Source: Crossiella sp. SN42
GTDB taxonomy: Bacteria > Actinomycetota > Actinomycetes > Mycobacteriales > Pseudonocardiaceae
Length of the DNA stretch: 64,000 nt
Assembly (NCBI RefSeq): GCF_023897065.1
Contig: NZ_JAMHIV010000043.1
Span: forward strand, 1-64,000
Direction: 5' to 3'
In this document: positions 33,061 to 42,281 of the stretch, one piece after another
Numbering within the stretch: position 1 is the stretch's first letter
How the letters are laid out: every line of letters begins with the position of its first letter
Made by a program: the position numbers and the translations under genes
Notes under the pieces: model-generated
Told to the model about the DNA's origin: nothing
The model's input: only the letters and a program-made list of their open reading frames with translations
The model's database searches: none

Positions 33061-33354
33061 CCACCGTGGTACTCGCCGACGACGAAGCCCTGCTGCGCAA
33101 GGCACTCGCGTCGTTGCTGCCGCTCGAAGGGGAGATCACCGTGCTCGCCGAGGCGGAGGACGGTGAGGCGGCCGTGGCAGCGACCCTGCGGCACCAGCCC
33201 GATGTGCTCGTCATCGACCTGGAAATGCCCGGGGGGACGGACTCGGCGCGGTCGCGCGAATCCGCCACACGCGGCCGGACCAGGTGATCCTCATGCTGAC
33301 GCGCCACGCCAAGCCCGGCGTGCCCGCTACGCCCGCGAACACGACTGGCTGTAG
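33057..33354 (+). pseudogene. response regulator with deleted DNA-binding domain
   Basis: The frame begins normally ('MTTVVLADDEALLRKALASL', 'DVLVIDLEMPG') with Asp pair and phosphoacceptor Asp. Near 33235 the frame shifts and continues in another frame as 'GLGAVARIRHTRPDQVILML'. After 'TRHAKPGV' about 110 codons are missing, and the sequence resumes in yet another frame with the family's usual end 'ARYAREHDWL' at 33352. The rest of the receiver and the LuxR HTH are gone. It starts at the kinase stop (ATGA). The gene cannot make a DNA-binding regulator. Confidence 0.8.
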
Positions 33355-33613
33355 GTGAGGCGCTGTCCGGTAAGTCACGGTCGCGCTCTCCGCGCCCAGG
33401 CGGCCCCTGACGGCACGGGCGGGCGAGCGGTGCCGCAAGTTCCTCGTCCACGGCCTTGGGTTCCACACCGGGTTGTGTTGTGGGTTTGCTTATCTGCCCA
33501 TTGTCCACAATGCGTTCAGTCGACCGTTTCACGCGACGCTGGCGAAAATCGTGTGTCGACCCGACGGATATGCTCCTCCCACTGCTGTGAGGCTGTCCCG
33601 GATCGGAGGCCAC

Positions 33614-34540
33614 ATGCCGCGCTCGTTCTCGTCCGTGACGCTCGGCTCGGGGATCAACCTGGGCAACGCCCTGGACACCGCCGACGAGCACGCGCTTCGG
33701 CTGCCGCGGCGGTATTTCGACGAGATCAAGGCCGCCGGGTTCGACACGATCCGGTTGCCGGTGGCGTGGTCGGCGCACGCCGGACAGACCGCTCCGTACA
33801 CCATCAGAGAGGACTTCTTCCAACGCGTCGACCGAGCGGTCGACCAGGCACTGGCGCGGGATCTGAACGTCGTGCTCAACGTGCACCACTATCACGAGCT
33901 CAACCACGTGCCCGACGCGCAGACGGAGCGGTTTCTGGCATTGTGGCGGCAGATCGCTCCACGCTACGTCGATCGTCCAGATCTCCTTCATTTCGAGTTG
34001 CTCAACGAGCCGCGTGCCGCCATGACCGCGCGGCGGTGGAACGCCCTGCTACCCCAGGCCTTGGCTGCCGTGCGGGAATCAAGCCCAGAACGCACGGTGC
34101 TCATCGGGCCGGCGGAGATGAACGACATCAGCGCTCTTTCGAAGCTCGAACTGCCCGATGACGACCACTTGGTGGCGACGGTCCACTACTACGCCCCGTT
34201 CGAGTTCACCCACCAGGGCGCGCCCTGGGTCGAGAACTCCGCCCCGTGGCTCGGCACGACCTGGGGTGGCGAAGCCGACCGGAAGACCGTGAGCGAGGAC
34301 CTTGCCGTAGCGGCGGCCTGGGCGGACGCTCACGCGGTTCCGTTGTTCATCGGCGAGTTCGGCGCATACGAGCGGGCGGATATGGATTCCCGGGTCCGCT
34401 GGACCGCCTGGGTACGGGCGGAAGCCGAGCGTCTGCGGATCGGTTGGGCCTATTGGGAGTTCGGCACCGACTTCGGTGTATACGCCCGCGAAACCGATAC
34501 CTGGCGGGAGCCCCTGCGGCAAGCCTTGATCGCCGGGTAG
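33614..34540 (+). CDS. GH5-family glycoside hydrolase (endoglucanase-like)
   Basis: This encodes 308 aa from ATG 33614 with GGAGG seven bases upstream. It is a TIM-barrel of glycoside hydrolase family 5: 'GINLGNALD', 'GFDTIRLPVAWS', 'LNVHHYHE', acid/base Glu132 in 'FELLNEP', 'VHYYAPFEFTHQ', nucleophile Glu248 in 'FIGEFGAYE', and 'GWAYWEFGTDFGVY' near the end. There is no signal peptide or carbohydrate-binding module, so it is probably intracellular. It may act on oligosaccharides or glycoconjugates. It has its own promoter region and no sugar transporter nearby. Confidence 0.92.
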   Translation: MPRSFSSVTLGSGINLGNALDTADEHALRLPRRYFDEIKAAGFDTIRLPVAWSAHAGQTAPYTIREDFFQRVDRAVDQALARDLNVVLNVHHYHELNHVPDAQTERFLALWRQIAPRYVDRPDLLHFELLNEPRAAMTARRWNALLPQALAAVRESSPERTVLIGPAEMNDISALSKLELPDDDHLVATVHYYAPFEFTHQGAPWVENSAPWLGTTWGGEADRKTVSEDLAVAAAWADAHAVPLFIGEFGAYERADMDSRVRWTAWVRAEAERLRIGWAYWEFGTDFGVYARETDTWREPLRQALIAG

Positions 34541-34644
34541 CGATCACATCTCAAGATGGCCTCGGTGGTCGCACGCAAGATCGAGCGTCAGGTCGGCAAG
34601 ACGCCGTCTTCAGGTTCGACCCCATCAGGTCCGAATGCCATCGA

Positions 34645-36072
34645 CTACCGGGGTGGTCCGCTGTCGTGCGCGCTCTGTTCGGCCACCGACGCGGCGAGCA
34701 TGACCACGGCGTCGTCGACCGCGCCGTCGGCGAGGTTGCCGTAGCCCAGGACGAGGCAGTCGGCCGGTTCCCGGCGGTCCACTCGGTAGGCCTCCAGGTC
34801 GACCAGCCGAAGCCCGCGCGCGGCCGCGGCCGTGACGACGTCGGCCGCGTCGACGCCGTCCCCGAGGTGGGCCACCAGGTGCAGACCGGCGGCCGACCCG
34901 GTGACCCGGCAGGCCGGCAGCCGGGTGCGCAGCGCGTCGAGCAGGGCGGCCCGCCGGGCCCGGTAGCGCTGTCGCACCGACCGCAGGTGCCGGTCATAGC
35001 CCCCGGTCCGGATCAGGTGGGCGAAGGCCAGCTGGTCCAGCACCGGCGGGCCGGACCGGGCTGTGCCGCTGGCCAGCAGCGGCAGGCGCCACCGCGGCGG
35101 CGCGACCACCCAACCGATGCCGAGGGCCGGTGACAGCGTCTTGCTGACCGAACCGAGCAGCACCACTCGCTGCGGGCACATCCCCTGGACCGCGCCCAGC
35201 GGGCGGTGGTCGTAGCGGAACTCGGCGTCGTAGTCGTCCTCCAGCACCACCCCGTCGATCCGCCGCACCCACTCCACGAGCGCGCCGCGCCGCTCCGCGG
35301 TGAGCGTGACACCGGTCGGAAACTGGTGGGCCGGCGTGGTGAGCACCGCCCTGACCGTCGGATCGCGGTCCAACTCGGCCACCCGCAGGCCGTGCTCATC
35401 CACCGGGACCGGCACGACGGTCAGTCCAGCCTCGCGCGCCACGTGGTGCAGCCGCGTCCAACCGGGATCCTCGACGGCCACGCGGGTGATCCCCTCCGCC
35501 CGCAAGGCCCGGAACAGGCGGGCGGCGCCGTCGGTGACGCCCGTGGAGACCACGATGTTGTCGGTGTCCGCCACGACGCCCCGGGAACGGTGCAGGTGGT
35601 CGGCCAGGGCTCGGCGAAGCTCGGGGTGTCCGCCCGGCGGGGGGAAACCCAGGTCGGGGAACGGCGCCAGGCGCGCCTGGTCGCGGACCGCCTCGCCCCA
35701 CCGGGCGCGCGGGAAGGCGCGCAGGTCAGGCAGGCCCGGGGTCAGGTCGAACAGGGTCTGTGGTACCGGCGGCCGGCCGGACAACGGCGGCGCGGGCACT
35801 GTGTCGGGAGTCCAGCGCACCCTGGTGGCCGACCCGACCCGCGCGTCCAAGTACCCCTCAGCGACCAGCTGCGCGTACGCCTGTGTGACGACCCAGCGGG
35901 ACCAGCCGAGGTCGGCGGCCAGGGTGCGGCTCGGAGGCAGCGCACTGCCCGCGGGCAGCCGCCCGGAGCGGACCGCCACCCGCAGTGCGCGGGTCAGCCG
36001 CTCGTGCTTCGCGCCCGCCCCGGGGAGGTCGAGCAGCGCGCTCCACGCGAGATTGGTCCGGGATTCGTCCAT
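34645..36072 (-). CDS. MocR-type GntR regulator with aminotransferase domain
   Basis: This encodes 475 aa from ATG 36072. An N-terminal GntR winged helix ('LPAGSALPPSRTLAADLGWS', 'QAYAQLVAEGYL') is joined to a fold-type I aminotransferase domain. That domain has 'GVTDGAARLFRALRAEG', 'VLEDDYDAEFRYD' (pyridine Asp) and the PLP Lys in 'GSVSKTLSP'. MocR proteins sense PLP or an amino-group ligand and control the gene transcribed away from them. Here that is the aldo-keto reductase at 36139. An inverted repeat lies in the shared 66-base gap. Confidence 0.92.
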   Translation of the reverse strand: MDESRTNLAWSALLDLPGAGAKHERLTRALRVAVRSGRLPAGSALPPSRTLAADLGWSRWVVTQAYAQLVAEGYLDARVGSATRVRWTPDTVPAPPLSGRPPVPQTLFDLTPGLPDLRAFPRARWGEAVRDQARLAPFPDLGFPPPGGHPELRRALADHLHRSRGVVADTDNIVVSTGVTDGAARLFRALRAEGITRVAVEDPGWTRLHHVAREAGLTVVPVPVDEHGLRVAELDRDPTVRAVLTTPAHQFPTGVTLTAERRGALVEWVRRIDGVVLEDDYDAEFRYDHRPLGAVQGMCPQRVVLLGSVSKTLSPALGIGWVVAPPRWRLPLLASGTARSGPPVLDQLAFAHLIRTGGYDRHLRSVRQRYRARRAALLDALRTRLPACRVTGSAAGLHLVAHLGDGVDAADVVTAAAARGLRLVDLEAYRVDRREPADCLVLGYGNLADGAVDDAVVMLAASVAEQSAHDSGPPR

Positions 36073-36102
36073 GCGATTGGATCATAATGCCGAGCCAATC
36101 GC
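36073..36102. promoter_or_regulatory. inverted repeat in MocR/aldo-keto reductase gap
   Basis: GCGATTGG (36073-36080) and CCAATCGC (36095-36102) are perfect 8-base arms 14 bases apart. On the minus strand a -10-like TATGAT lies between them. The position between the divergent starts suggests an operator for the MocR regulator. Confidence 0.55.
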
Positions 36103-36138
36103 CGTTAGCGTCATCCGCGATCACCACAGGAGGTGCAC

Positions 36139-37107
36139 GTGGAGCAGTGGATCTTGTCCGACGGCGGGTCGGGGCTCAGCGCGAGTGCGCTGTGCCTGGG
36201 CACCATGCACTTCGGCACGACGGTCGACGAACAGCGGGCGTTCGCCATCCTCGACCGGTTCACCGACGCCGGCGGCACGTTCATCGACACCGCCAACACC
36301 TACGCGTTCTGGGTCCCTGGCGGCACCGGCGCGGAGAGCGAGCAGCTGTTGGGCCGGTGGCTGGCGTCCCGGCGGGCCAGGGACCGGGTCGTGCTGTCCA
36401 CCAAGGTAGGAGCGCTGCCCGACCCGCTGGGCGCTACCTGGCCGCAGCACGCGGAAGGGCTGTCCCACAAGGTGGTCCGGGCCCAAGCCGAGGCCAGCAT
36501 GCGCCGCCTGGGCACCGACCACCTCGACGTCTACTTCGCCCACATCGAGGACCGTCGCACACCGCTGGAAGACACCGTGGCCACCTTCGCGTCGTTGGTG
36601 ACCGACGGCCTGGTTCGGGTTACCGGGTGCAGCAACCACGCCGCCTGGCGCATCGCCAATGCCCGTGAGATCGCCAGGACCGCGGGACTGCCCGGCTTCA
36701 CCTGTGTCCAGCAGCGCCACAGCTACCTGCGGCCGCGGCCGGGCGCCAAGTTCGGTGCGAACCCGCACATCAGCGACGAACTGCTCGACTACGCGCGCGA
36801 AGAGCCCGACCTGACCGTGCTCGGCTACTCGGTGCTGCTGTCCGGCGCGTACACCCGCTCCGACCGGCCCCTGCCCGAGCAGTACGACCACGAGGGCAGC
36901 AGGCGTCGGCTGGCGGTGCTGGCTGACGTGGCGAACGAGCTGGGCGCAACGCGGAACCAGGTGGTCCTCGCCTGGCTGCTGCGCGGCGACCCGCCGGTGC
37001 TGCCGGTGCTGGGCATCAGTTCGGTGAACCAGCTCGACGAGTGCCTCGGCGCCCTGGACCTGGAGCTGGACGACGAGCTGCGGGACCGCCTCGACAACGC
37101 CTCATGA
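36139..37107 (+). CDS. aldo/keto reductase
   Basis: This encodes 322 aa. GTG 36139 was preferred over GTG 36133 because AGGAGG (36128-36133) would overlap the earlier start. The AKR catalytic tetrad is complete: Asp50 and Tyr55 ('FIDTANTYAFW'), Lys89 ('LSTKVG') and His135 ('FAHIED'). The NADPH-binding 'LPVLGISSVNQLDE' is near the C-terminus. These (beta/alpha)8 enzymes reduce aldehydes or ketones. It is divergent from the MocR gene, which probably induces it. Confidence 0.9.
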   Translation: MEQWILSDGGSGLSASALCLGTMHFGTTVDEQRAFAILDRFTDAGGTFIDTANTYAFWVPGGTGAESEQLLGRWLASRRARDRVVLSTKVGALPDPLGATWPQHAEGLSHKVVRAQAEASMRRLGTDHLDVYFAHIEDRRTPLEDTVATFASLVTDGLVRVTGCSNHAAWRIANAREIARTAGLPGFTCVQQRHSYLRPRPGAKFGANPHISDELLDYAREEPDLTVLGYSVLLSGAYTRSDRPLPEQYDHEGSRRRLAVLADVANELGATRNQVVLAWLLRGDPPVLPVLGISSVNQLDECLGALDLELDDELRDRLDNAS

Positions 37108-37335
37108 CCTTGCGCGACCCCACCGTCCGGGCATTGACGAGGCAAGGCGACACAACTGCTGGGGCTGGGGGGCAGTGTGACGCAGGCGGGCGTGCTGGGC
37201 TTCGGCATCGGCGGCCTGATCCTCGCCGCGGGCACCGGCCCCGGCCACCTCTTCCCCGACGACAGCTGATCCACAGCGCGCCGGCGATGGATCTGAGTAT
37301 GTTCCTGATGATCAATTCCGAACACAGGAGGAACC

Positions 37336-37632
37336 GTGGCCAAGGGCTACTGGGTCAGCGTCTACCCCACCATCACAGACCCCGAGGGGCTTGATGTCTA
37401 CAACGAACTGGCCGGTGTGGCCGTCAAGGCCGCAGACGGGCGGGTACTCGCCAGCATCGGCAGCCGGGTCGTCGCACACGAAGCCGGAATCGCCGAGCGC
37501 GTTGTCCTGATCGAGTTCGACAGCTTCGAACAGGCGGTCGCCGCATACGAGAGTGCGGCCTACCAGAAGGCGCTGGCCGAACTCCCCGACGGCTTCGAGC
37601 GCGACTTCCGCATCATCGAAGGCCTCGACTGA
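37336..37632 (+). CDS. DUF1330-family protein
   Basis: This encodes 98 aa from GTG 37336 with GGAGG at the expected distance. The small ferredoxin-like fold with 'KGYWVSVYPTITDPEGLDVY', 'VVLIEFDSFEQAVAAYES' and 'YQKALAEL' is characteristic of DUF1330, a stand-alone alpha/beta barrel dimer of unknown function related to antibiotic-biosynthesis-monooxygenase-like proteins. It is transcribed alone, 228 bases after the aldo-keto reductase. The intervening DNA holds a 30-codon hydrophobic frame with no clear origin. Confidence 0.88.
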   Translation: MAKGYWVSVYPTITDPEGLDVYNELAGVAVKAADGRVLASIGSRVVAHEAGIAERVVLIEFDSFEQAVAAYESAAYQKALAELPDGFERDFRIIEGLD

Positions 37633-37924
37633 CGTTCGAGGCTGCGCCGGCGACGAACACGAAGCCGACTGGCGGGGATCACCCCGCTCGTCAGCGCGCC
37701 GCACCGTCGCGGACAGCGCCAGGCCAGTGGCATCGGCGGTGATGTCCAGTCCGGCGACGGTTCCCGGCGGTGCGGCGGCGCGGACGTCGGCCTCGATGTC
37801 GGCGGGTGCGTTCGACGAGGTTCCAGCGGCCGATGTGGGTCCCCGTCAAGACCCTGGCAGCGGATCGTGCCCACCGGGCACGGTTGAGTTCGAAGACCCG
37901 ACATGTCCCGGACGCCGTGGGTGA

Positions 37925-38098
37925 TCACGGCTCACCCGCGTGTCGTGGCCGGTGCGTGCTGAGGCCGGTGACGCCGCTGCGGGCCGCGAGTTCGTTGGCG
38001 AGCCGGGTGTTGTCCACGGTGAGCCGCCGGATGCGTTCCTCGTAGCGCTCTACGTGCGGGCGCAGTTGTTCGTTCTCCTGCCGCAGCTTGGTGTTCCC
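37925..38098 (-). pseudogene. C-terminal relic of transposon-accessory coiled-coil protein
   Basis: About 58 codons on the minus strand read 'NTKLRQENEQLRPHVERYEE' and 'RLTVDNTRLANELAARSG', then a stop at 37925. This is the Leu/Asn/Glu coiled-coil end typical of TnpC-like (Tn554-type) accessory proteins that follow tyrosine transposases. The N-terminal part is missing. The match stops abruptly at about 38098, where the amidohydrolase relic begins on the other strand. The region 37640-37920 contains no intact gene. Confidence 0.55.
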
Positions 38099-38100
38099 GG

Positions 38101-38382
38101 CTCGACAGCCGCTACGCGCACGTGGAACCCGAGGACCGGACGCAGCAGCTGCCCTCGTACTACCTGCGGAACAACGTGTACGTGACCACCAGCGGTGTCA
38201 TGTCGCACGCCGCGCTGCTGGGCGCCACCCACGCCGTCGGGATCGACCGGGTGCTGTTCTCGATCGACTACCCGTTCGAGTCGAGTGCCGAGGCGGTCGA
38301 GTTCCTCCGTACCGCGCCCTACTGCCCGGCCGACCTGGAGCGCATCGCCCACGGCAACGCGGAACGCGTCCTGGGGCTGTGA
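38101..38382 (+). pseudogene. C-terminal fragment of amidohydrolase (decarboxylase type)
   Basis: About 93 codons in one frame begin without a start codon at 'LDSRYAHVEPEDRTQ'. They continue 'YYLRNNVYVTTSGVMS', 'GIDRVLFSIDYPFESS' and end 'RIAHGNAERVLGL'. The Asp in 'FSIDYPFE' is the metal ligand of amidohydrolase-2 enzymes such as gamma-resorcylate or dihydroxybenzoate decarboxylases. About two thirds of the protein, including the N-terminal metal-binding His residues, is absent. It is therefore non-functional and was cut at the junction with the transposon relic. Confidence 0.75.
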
Positions 38383-38817
38383 ACATCCGTCCCCTGTCCA
38401 CAGAGGAGAGTGAGAGACGTGCGTTCGACCGGGTGACCTGGGCGCTGGGACTGTCGGTGGCGCACTATTCCCTTCTCATTTCCATTCACCACCATCCCGG
38501 CTTGACCGCGGTCATCCTGGCGTGGGTTCTCCGATAGTGACGGAGCCGTCATAGCGGCCACACCTCCTTGTTCCGGGAACAGGACGGGCAGGCAGGTAAC
38601 GCAACAGCGCGCTGCTGGTTGCCGAAGCCACTATTGGTGATGGATGAGCGAACCGTTCGTCTCGACTGGTCAGCGGGAGAGGGTGTTGTTCAGGCAAACT
38701 CCGGCCTTTTCGGGACCGGTGTCGAGTACGCCCTCACTGCCGATAAGGACAGCTTTGCAGCGGCGGTGGGGGAGTTGCCGTGGTGGCACGAGGGCCGGGC
38801 CAGGTGGCCAGCGCCGC
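38383..38817. other. 435-base region without a supported gene
   Basis: A 52-codon frame starting inside the amidohydrolase stop (GTG 38379 to 38537) has a plausible soluble start and a hydrophobic end ('GLSVAHYSLLISIHHHPG') but no homologue I recognise. On the plus strand at 38650-38790 a protein-like stretch ('VRLDWSAGEGVVQANSG', 'ADKDSFAAAVGELPWW') has neither a clear start nor end. I see no terminator hairpin. The region looks like remnants. Confidence 0.3.
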
Positions 38818-40353
38818 TCAGCCTGTCCCGGCGGTGGGCGACAGGCGAAGCACGCTGCCCTCGCCGTTGGCGGACAGGTAGAGGGAGCCGTCCGGGCCGG
38901 TGGCGAGGCCCGCGAACTGCCGCGGCACGCCGGGCATCCCGTGGGTGAACAACTCGGGGGTGGTCGTCCGCGGCGAGCCGACGGCGAGGTCGTCGGCCTC
39001 AATCCTGCGCTCGCCGGTGTCGAGGCGGACGGCCAGCAGCCGTCGTCGTCCGGCCTCCACGATGAACAGCTCGTCGCCGCGGACGGCCACCCCCTGTGGG
39101 GCGACCAGACCGTCCACAACGGACACCGATGGCCCGCCGTCGAGGCGGTACACCGCACCGCGCCGCTCATCGCTGACGTAGCAGCGTTGTCCCGCGTCGA
39201 ACGCCACGTCCAGCGGTTCGTCGAAGCCGTCGGCCACCACGGTGACCCTGTCGTCGGCGTCGATCGCGACAACGCGGCCGGCGCCCGCCTCGGCGACCAC
39301 GAGCGTGCCATCGCCGCGCACCGCGATGCCCGTGGGCCGGGCCAGTCCGGTGGCCCGCACCCGCGTGGTCCGCCGCGCCGGGTCGTGCGTGCGGACGTCG
39401 CCGTACTGCGAGGTGACGTGCAGCAACCCGCGGTCGGCGGCGATGCCGTGGGTGAAGATCAGCAGCTCGTGCGTGACCACCTCGGGGTCCGCCGGGATCG
39501 CCACGCGGTAGTGATCCCCCGCGTAGACCGTGCCGCCGGCGTCGACGGCCACCCCGTGCGGGCCGACGAGGCCCCGCGGCACGACCTCGCGCGTCCGGCC
39601 GTCCGGGTGCACCTCCGTGATGCCGCCCGAGGCGAAGCTGGAGACGTACATGCGGTTCTCGCCGTCGAACGCGGCATTGTCCAGGCCTGCCACGCCGGTG
39701 GTGACGATGCGCCGTTCCCCGCTGCCGAACAGGTCAACGCGCGTCACGATCCCGGCCGCGCCGCGGGAGAGGACCACCAGGACGCCGCCGCGGTCGAAGC
39801 GCACCGCGACCGGCTCGTGCACCTCCGCGGCGACCAGCTCAGGCGGGCCGCCATCCGGCGAGATCCGGAAGACCTCACCGGTGAGCATGTGCGGGTAGTA
39901 CAGGCACCCGTCCGGTCCGAGCTGCATGGCGTTGCCCATTGCCAGGCCGTCGGCGAGCACCACCGGGTCACCGCCGGTGGGGAACAGCTCGACCAAACGG
40001 CCGCCAACGCGCATCTCGTTGACGAACAGGCGTTCGCCGACACAGGCGATGCCGTTGGGCACCAGCACCGCATCGGACACCAGGGTGCAGACGCCGCGCG
40101 GGTCGCGCCGCCACACCCGGCCGGGCACGAGGTCGGTGACGTACATCGAGCCGTCCACACCGAAGGCGAGGTCGTCGGGCGACTGGAGCGGGCCGTCCGC
40201 CGGTGTCACCACCTCGACCTCACCCGAGGCGAGGTCCACGGCGCTGATCCGCCCGGCCAGGAACTCCGCGACGTGGAGCCGCCCGTCGGGGCCGAACGCG
40301 ATGCCGTTGGAGCCGCGCAGCGGGCTGGGCCGGTTGCGACGCCGATGGCTCAT
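38818..40353 (-). CDS. SMP-30/NHL-type beta-propeller protein
   Basis: This encodes 511 aa from ATG 40353, overlapping the monooxygenase stop (ATGA). The protein is one long series of propeller blades of about 40 residues, such as 'GIAFGPDGRLHVAEFLAG', 'DDLAFGVDGSMYVTDLVP' and 'GIAVRGDGTLVVAEAGAG'. Around 12 blades make it long enough for two propellers, roughly double a normal SMP-30/gluconolactonase. No signal peptide is present. As the partner of a Baeyer-Villiger monooxygenase it may hydrolyse the lactone product, which is an inference. Confidence 0.85.
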   Translation of the reverse strand: MSHRRRNRPSPLRGSNGIAFGPDGRLHVAEFLAGRISAVDLASGEVEVVTPADGPLQSPDDLAFGVDGSMYVTDLVPGRVWRRDPRGVCTLVSDAVLVPNGIACVGERLFVNEMRVGGRLVELFPTGGDPVVLADGLAMGNAMQLGPDGCLYYPHMLTGEVFRISPDGGPPELVAAEVHEPVAVRFDRGGVLVVLSRGAAGIVTRVDLFGSGERRIVTTGVAGLDNAAFDGENRMYVSSFASGGITEVHPDGRTREVVPRGLVGPHGVAVDAGGTVYAGDHYRVAIPADPEVVTHELLIFTHGIAADRGLLHVTSQYGDVRTHDPARRTTRVRATGLARPTGIAVRGDGTLVVAEAGAGRVVAIDADDRVTVVADGFDEPLDVAFDAGQRCYVSDERRGAVYRLDGGPSVSVVDGLVAPQGVAVRGDELFIVEAGRRRLLAVRLDTGERRIEADDLAVGSPRTTTPELFTHGMPGVPRQFAGLATGPDGSLYLSANGEGSVLRLSPTAGTG

Positions 40354-42173
40354 CCGGCACCGACCAGAACCTCGTCCAGACCGCCGTTCTCGCGCCAGTG
40401 CCGCAGCAGGTCGTGGAACGCGACAGCCCCGCCGCCGAAGGTCTCGCCGCGCTCGCGGGGCTTGCCCTCGTTGTTGTAGTAGCCAGGCGTGCATTCGGCC
40501 TGGAACCGGTGCAGGTCCGGCGCGGTCTCGCGGATGGTGGCGATCCAGGCGTCCTCGGCCGCCGTGCTCGGCTCGACCCGGTGGGCGCCGCGCTTGCGGG
40601 CAGCCGCGACGACCTCGGCGATGTGGCCGGCCTGCTCGTCCAGGACGTGCACGAAGTTCACCGAGGGGGCGTTCTGCAGCGCCCCCAGGTGGAACAGGTT
40701 GGGGAAGCCGTGGCTGTAGAAGCCGTGCAGCGTCCGGGGTCCGCTGCGCCAGTGCTCCAGCAGCGTGTTGCCACCGCGCCCGTGCACCGGCAACCGGCCG
40801 GTCAGCACGTCCGACATGCCGACCTGGAAACCGGTCGCGAAGATGATGCAGTCCACCTCGTACTCGCCGTCGCCGACCACGAGGGAACGCTCCGTGACGC
40901 GCCCGACGCCGCCGTGGTCGGCGGTGTCGACCAGGGTGACGTTGGGGCGATTGAAGGTCTGCAGGTACTCGTCGCTGAACGTGGGCCGCTTGCACAGGTA
41001 GCGGTACCACGGCTTGAGCAGCTCGGCGGTGGCCGGGTCTCCGACGATGGCGTCCACGCGGGCGCGGATCTCGTTCATCTTCTGGAAGTCGGCGATCTCC
41101 TCGACGTACTCCCGTTCCGCGGGTGACAGGGAGTCGTGCACCTCGCCGGGCGTCAGCTTCCGCAGCAGGCCGGCGCTGTCAGTCCAGCCGTCGTCCACCA
41201 GGTCCTCCTCGACCCGGCCGCCGCTGACGATGGTGAGGAAGTTCTCCCGGCGGCGGCGCTGCCAGCCGGGGGTCAGCGAGGCGGCCCAGTCCGGGTCGGT
41301 GCGCCGGTTGCCTCGAATGTCCACAGAGGACGGTGTGCGCTGGAAGACGTACAGGTGCCGCGCGTCGCGGCCCAGGTGCGGCACGACCTGGATGGCGGTC
41401 GCCCCGGTGCCGATGAGGGCGACGCGCTTGTCGGCGAGGTTGCCGAGGTTGCCGTTCGCGTCGCCGCCGGTGTAGCCGTAGTCCCAGCGGCTGGTGTGGA
41501 ACGTGTGGCCCCGGAAGGTGTCGATACCGGGGATGCCGGGGAGCTTGGCCCGGTCGAGAGTCGCGTTGGACACCACCACGTACTGGGCCCGCATCCGGTC
41601 ACCGCGGTTGGTGGACACGATCCACTCGGCCGCGTCCTCGTCCCACCGCAGCTCGGTGACCGCGGTCTGGAAGCAGGCGTCGCGGTAGAGGTCGAAGTGC
41701 CGGCCGATGGCGCGGGCGTGCTGGCGGATCTCCTCGCCCGGCGCGTACTTCCAGCGTGGGACGTAGCCGAGCTCCTCGAGCAGCGGCAGGTAGATGTAGG
41801 ACTCGATGTCGCAGTGGATGCCCGGGTAGCGGTTCCAGTACCACGTGCCGCCGAAGTCCCCGGCTTTCTCGATCACCCGGATGCCGTCGACGCCCGCCTG
41901 GCGCAGCCGCGCGGCGGCGAGCAGGCCGCCGAACCCGCCGCCGAGGACGACCGCCTCGACCCGGTCGTGCAACGGTTCCCGGGTGAAGCCGGGGTCGGCG
42001 TAGGGGTCCTCGGCGTAGTAGCCGAACTCGCCCTCGGCCGGCCGGTACTGCGCGTTGCCGTCGGGGCGGATGCGGCGGTCCCGCTCGGCCCGGTACCTGG
42101 CGCGCAGGGCGTGCGGGTCGAAGCCCAGGTCGTCCGGGACCGGAAGATTCCCGGCGTTGCCGGAGGTGGACAT
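40350..42173 (-). CDS. Baeyer-Villiger type flavin monooxygenase
   Basis: This encodes 607 aa from ATG 42173, AAAGGG upstream. FAD site 'VVLGGGFGGLLAAARLR' (76-92), the Baeyer-Villiger fingerprint 'FRGHTFHTSRW' (220-230), and NADPH site 'VALIGTGATAIQ' (251-262) are in order. 'IIFATGFQVG' follows. The fingerprint ends in Trp-Asp, not Trp-Pro. An N-terminal extension of ~70 residues resembles that of phenylacetone/steroid-type BVMOs. It would insert oxygen beside a ketone to give an ester or lactone. The gene is coupled to the SMP-30-like gene and preceded by an SDR. Confidence 0.92.
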   Translation of the reverse strand: MSTSGNAGNLPVPDDLGFDPHALRARYRAERDRRIRPDGNAQYRPAEGEFGYYAEDPYADPGFTREPLHDRVEAVVLGGGFGGLLAAARLRQAGVDGIRVIEKAGDFGGTWYWNRYPGIHCDIESYIYLPLLEELGYVPRWKYAPGEEIRQHARAIGRHFDLYRDACFQTAVTELRWDEDAAEWIVSTNRGDRMRAQYVVVSNATLDRAKLPGIPGIDTFRGHTFHTSRWDYGYTGGDANGNLGNLADKRVALIGTGATAIQVVPHLGRDARHLYVFQRTPSSVDIRGNRRTDPDWAASLTPGWQRRRRENFLTIVSGGRVEEDLVDDGWTDSAGLLRKLTPGEVHDSLSPAEREYVEEIADFQKMNEIRARVDAIVGDPATAELLKPWYRYLCKRPTFSDEYLQTFNRPNVTLVDTADHGGVGRVTERSLVVGDGEYEVDCIIFATGFQVGMSDVLTGRLPVHGRGGNTLLEHWRSGPRTLHGFYSHGFPNLFHLGALQNAPSVNFVHVLDEQAGHIAEVVAAARKRGAHRVEPSTAAEDAWIATIRETAPDLHRFQAECTPGYYNNEGKPRERGETFGGGAVAFHDLLRHWRENGGLDEVLVGAG

Positions 42174-42281
42174 GCGATGCCCTTTCTGCTGTGTGTCGGC
42201 ATCAGAAGGAACTGCCGGTGGAAATCGCTTTCCGCGCGCCGGACCGGGCGGGCGGCCGAGCCACGCGGCGGCCCGTCGCGC

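Noticed and set aside
37178-37270. A 30-codon frame with a hydrophobic segment after the aldo-keto reductase
   Set aside because: It is short, has no ribosome site and no recognisable family. It may be the tail of a lost membrane protein but is unsupported.
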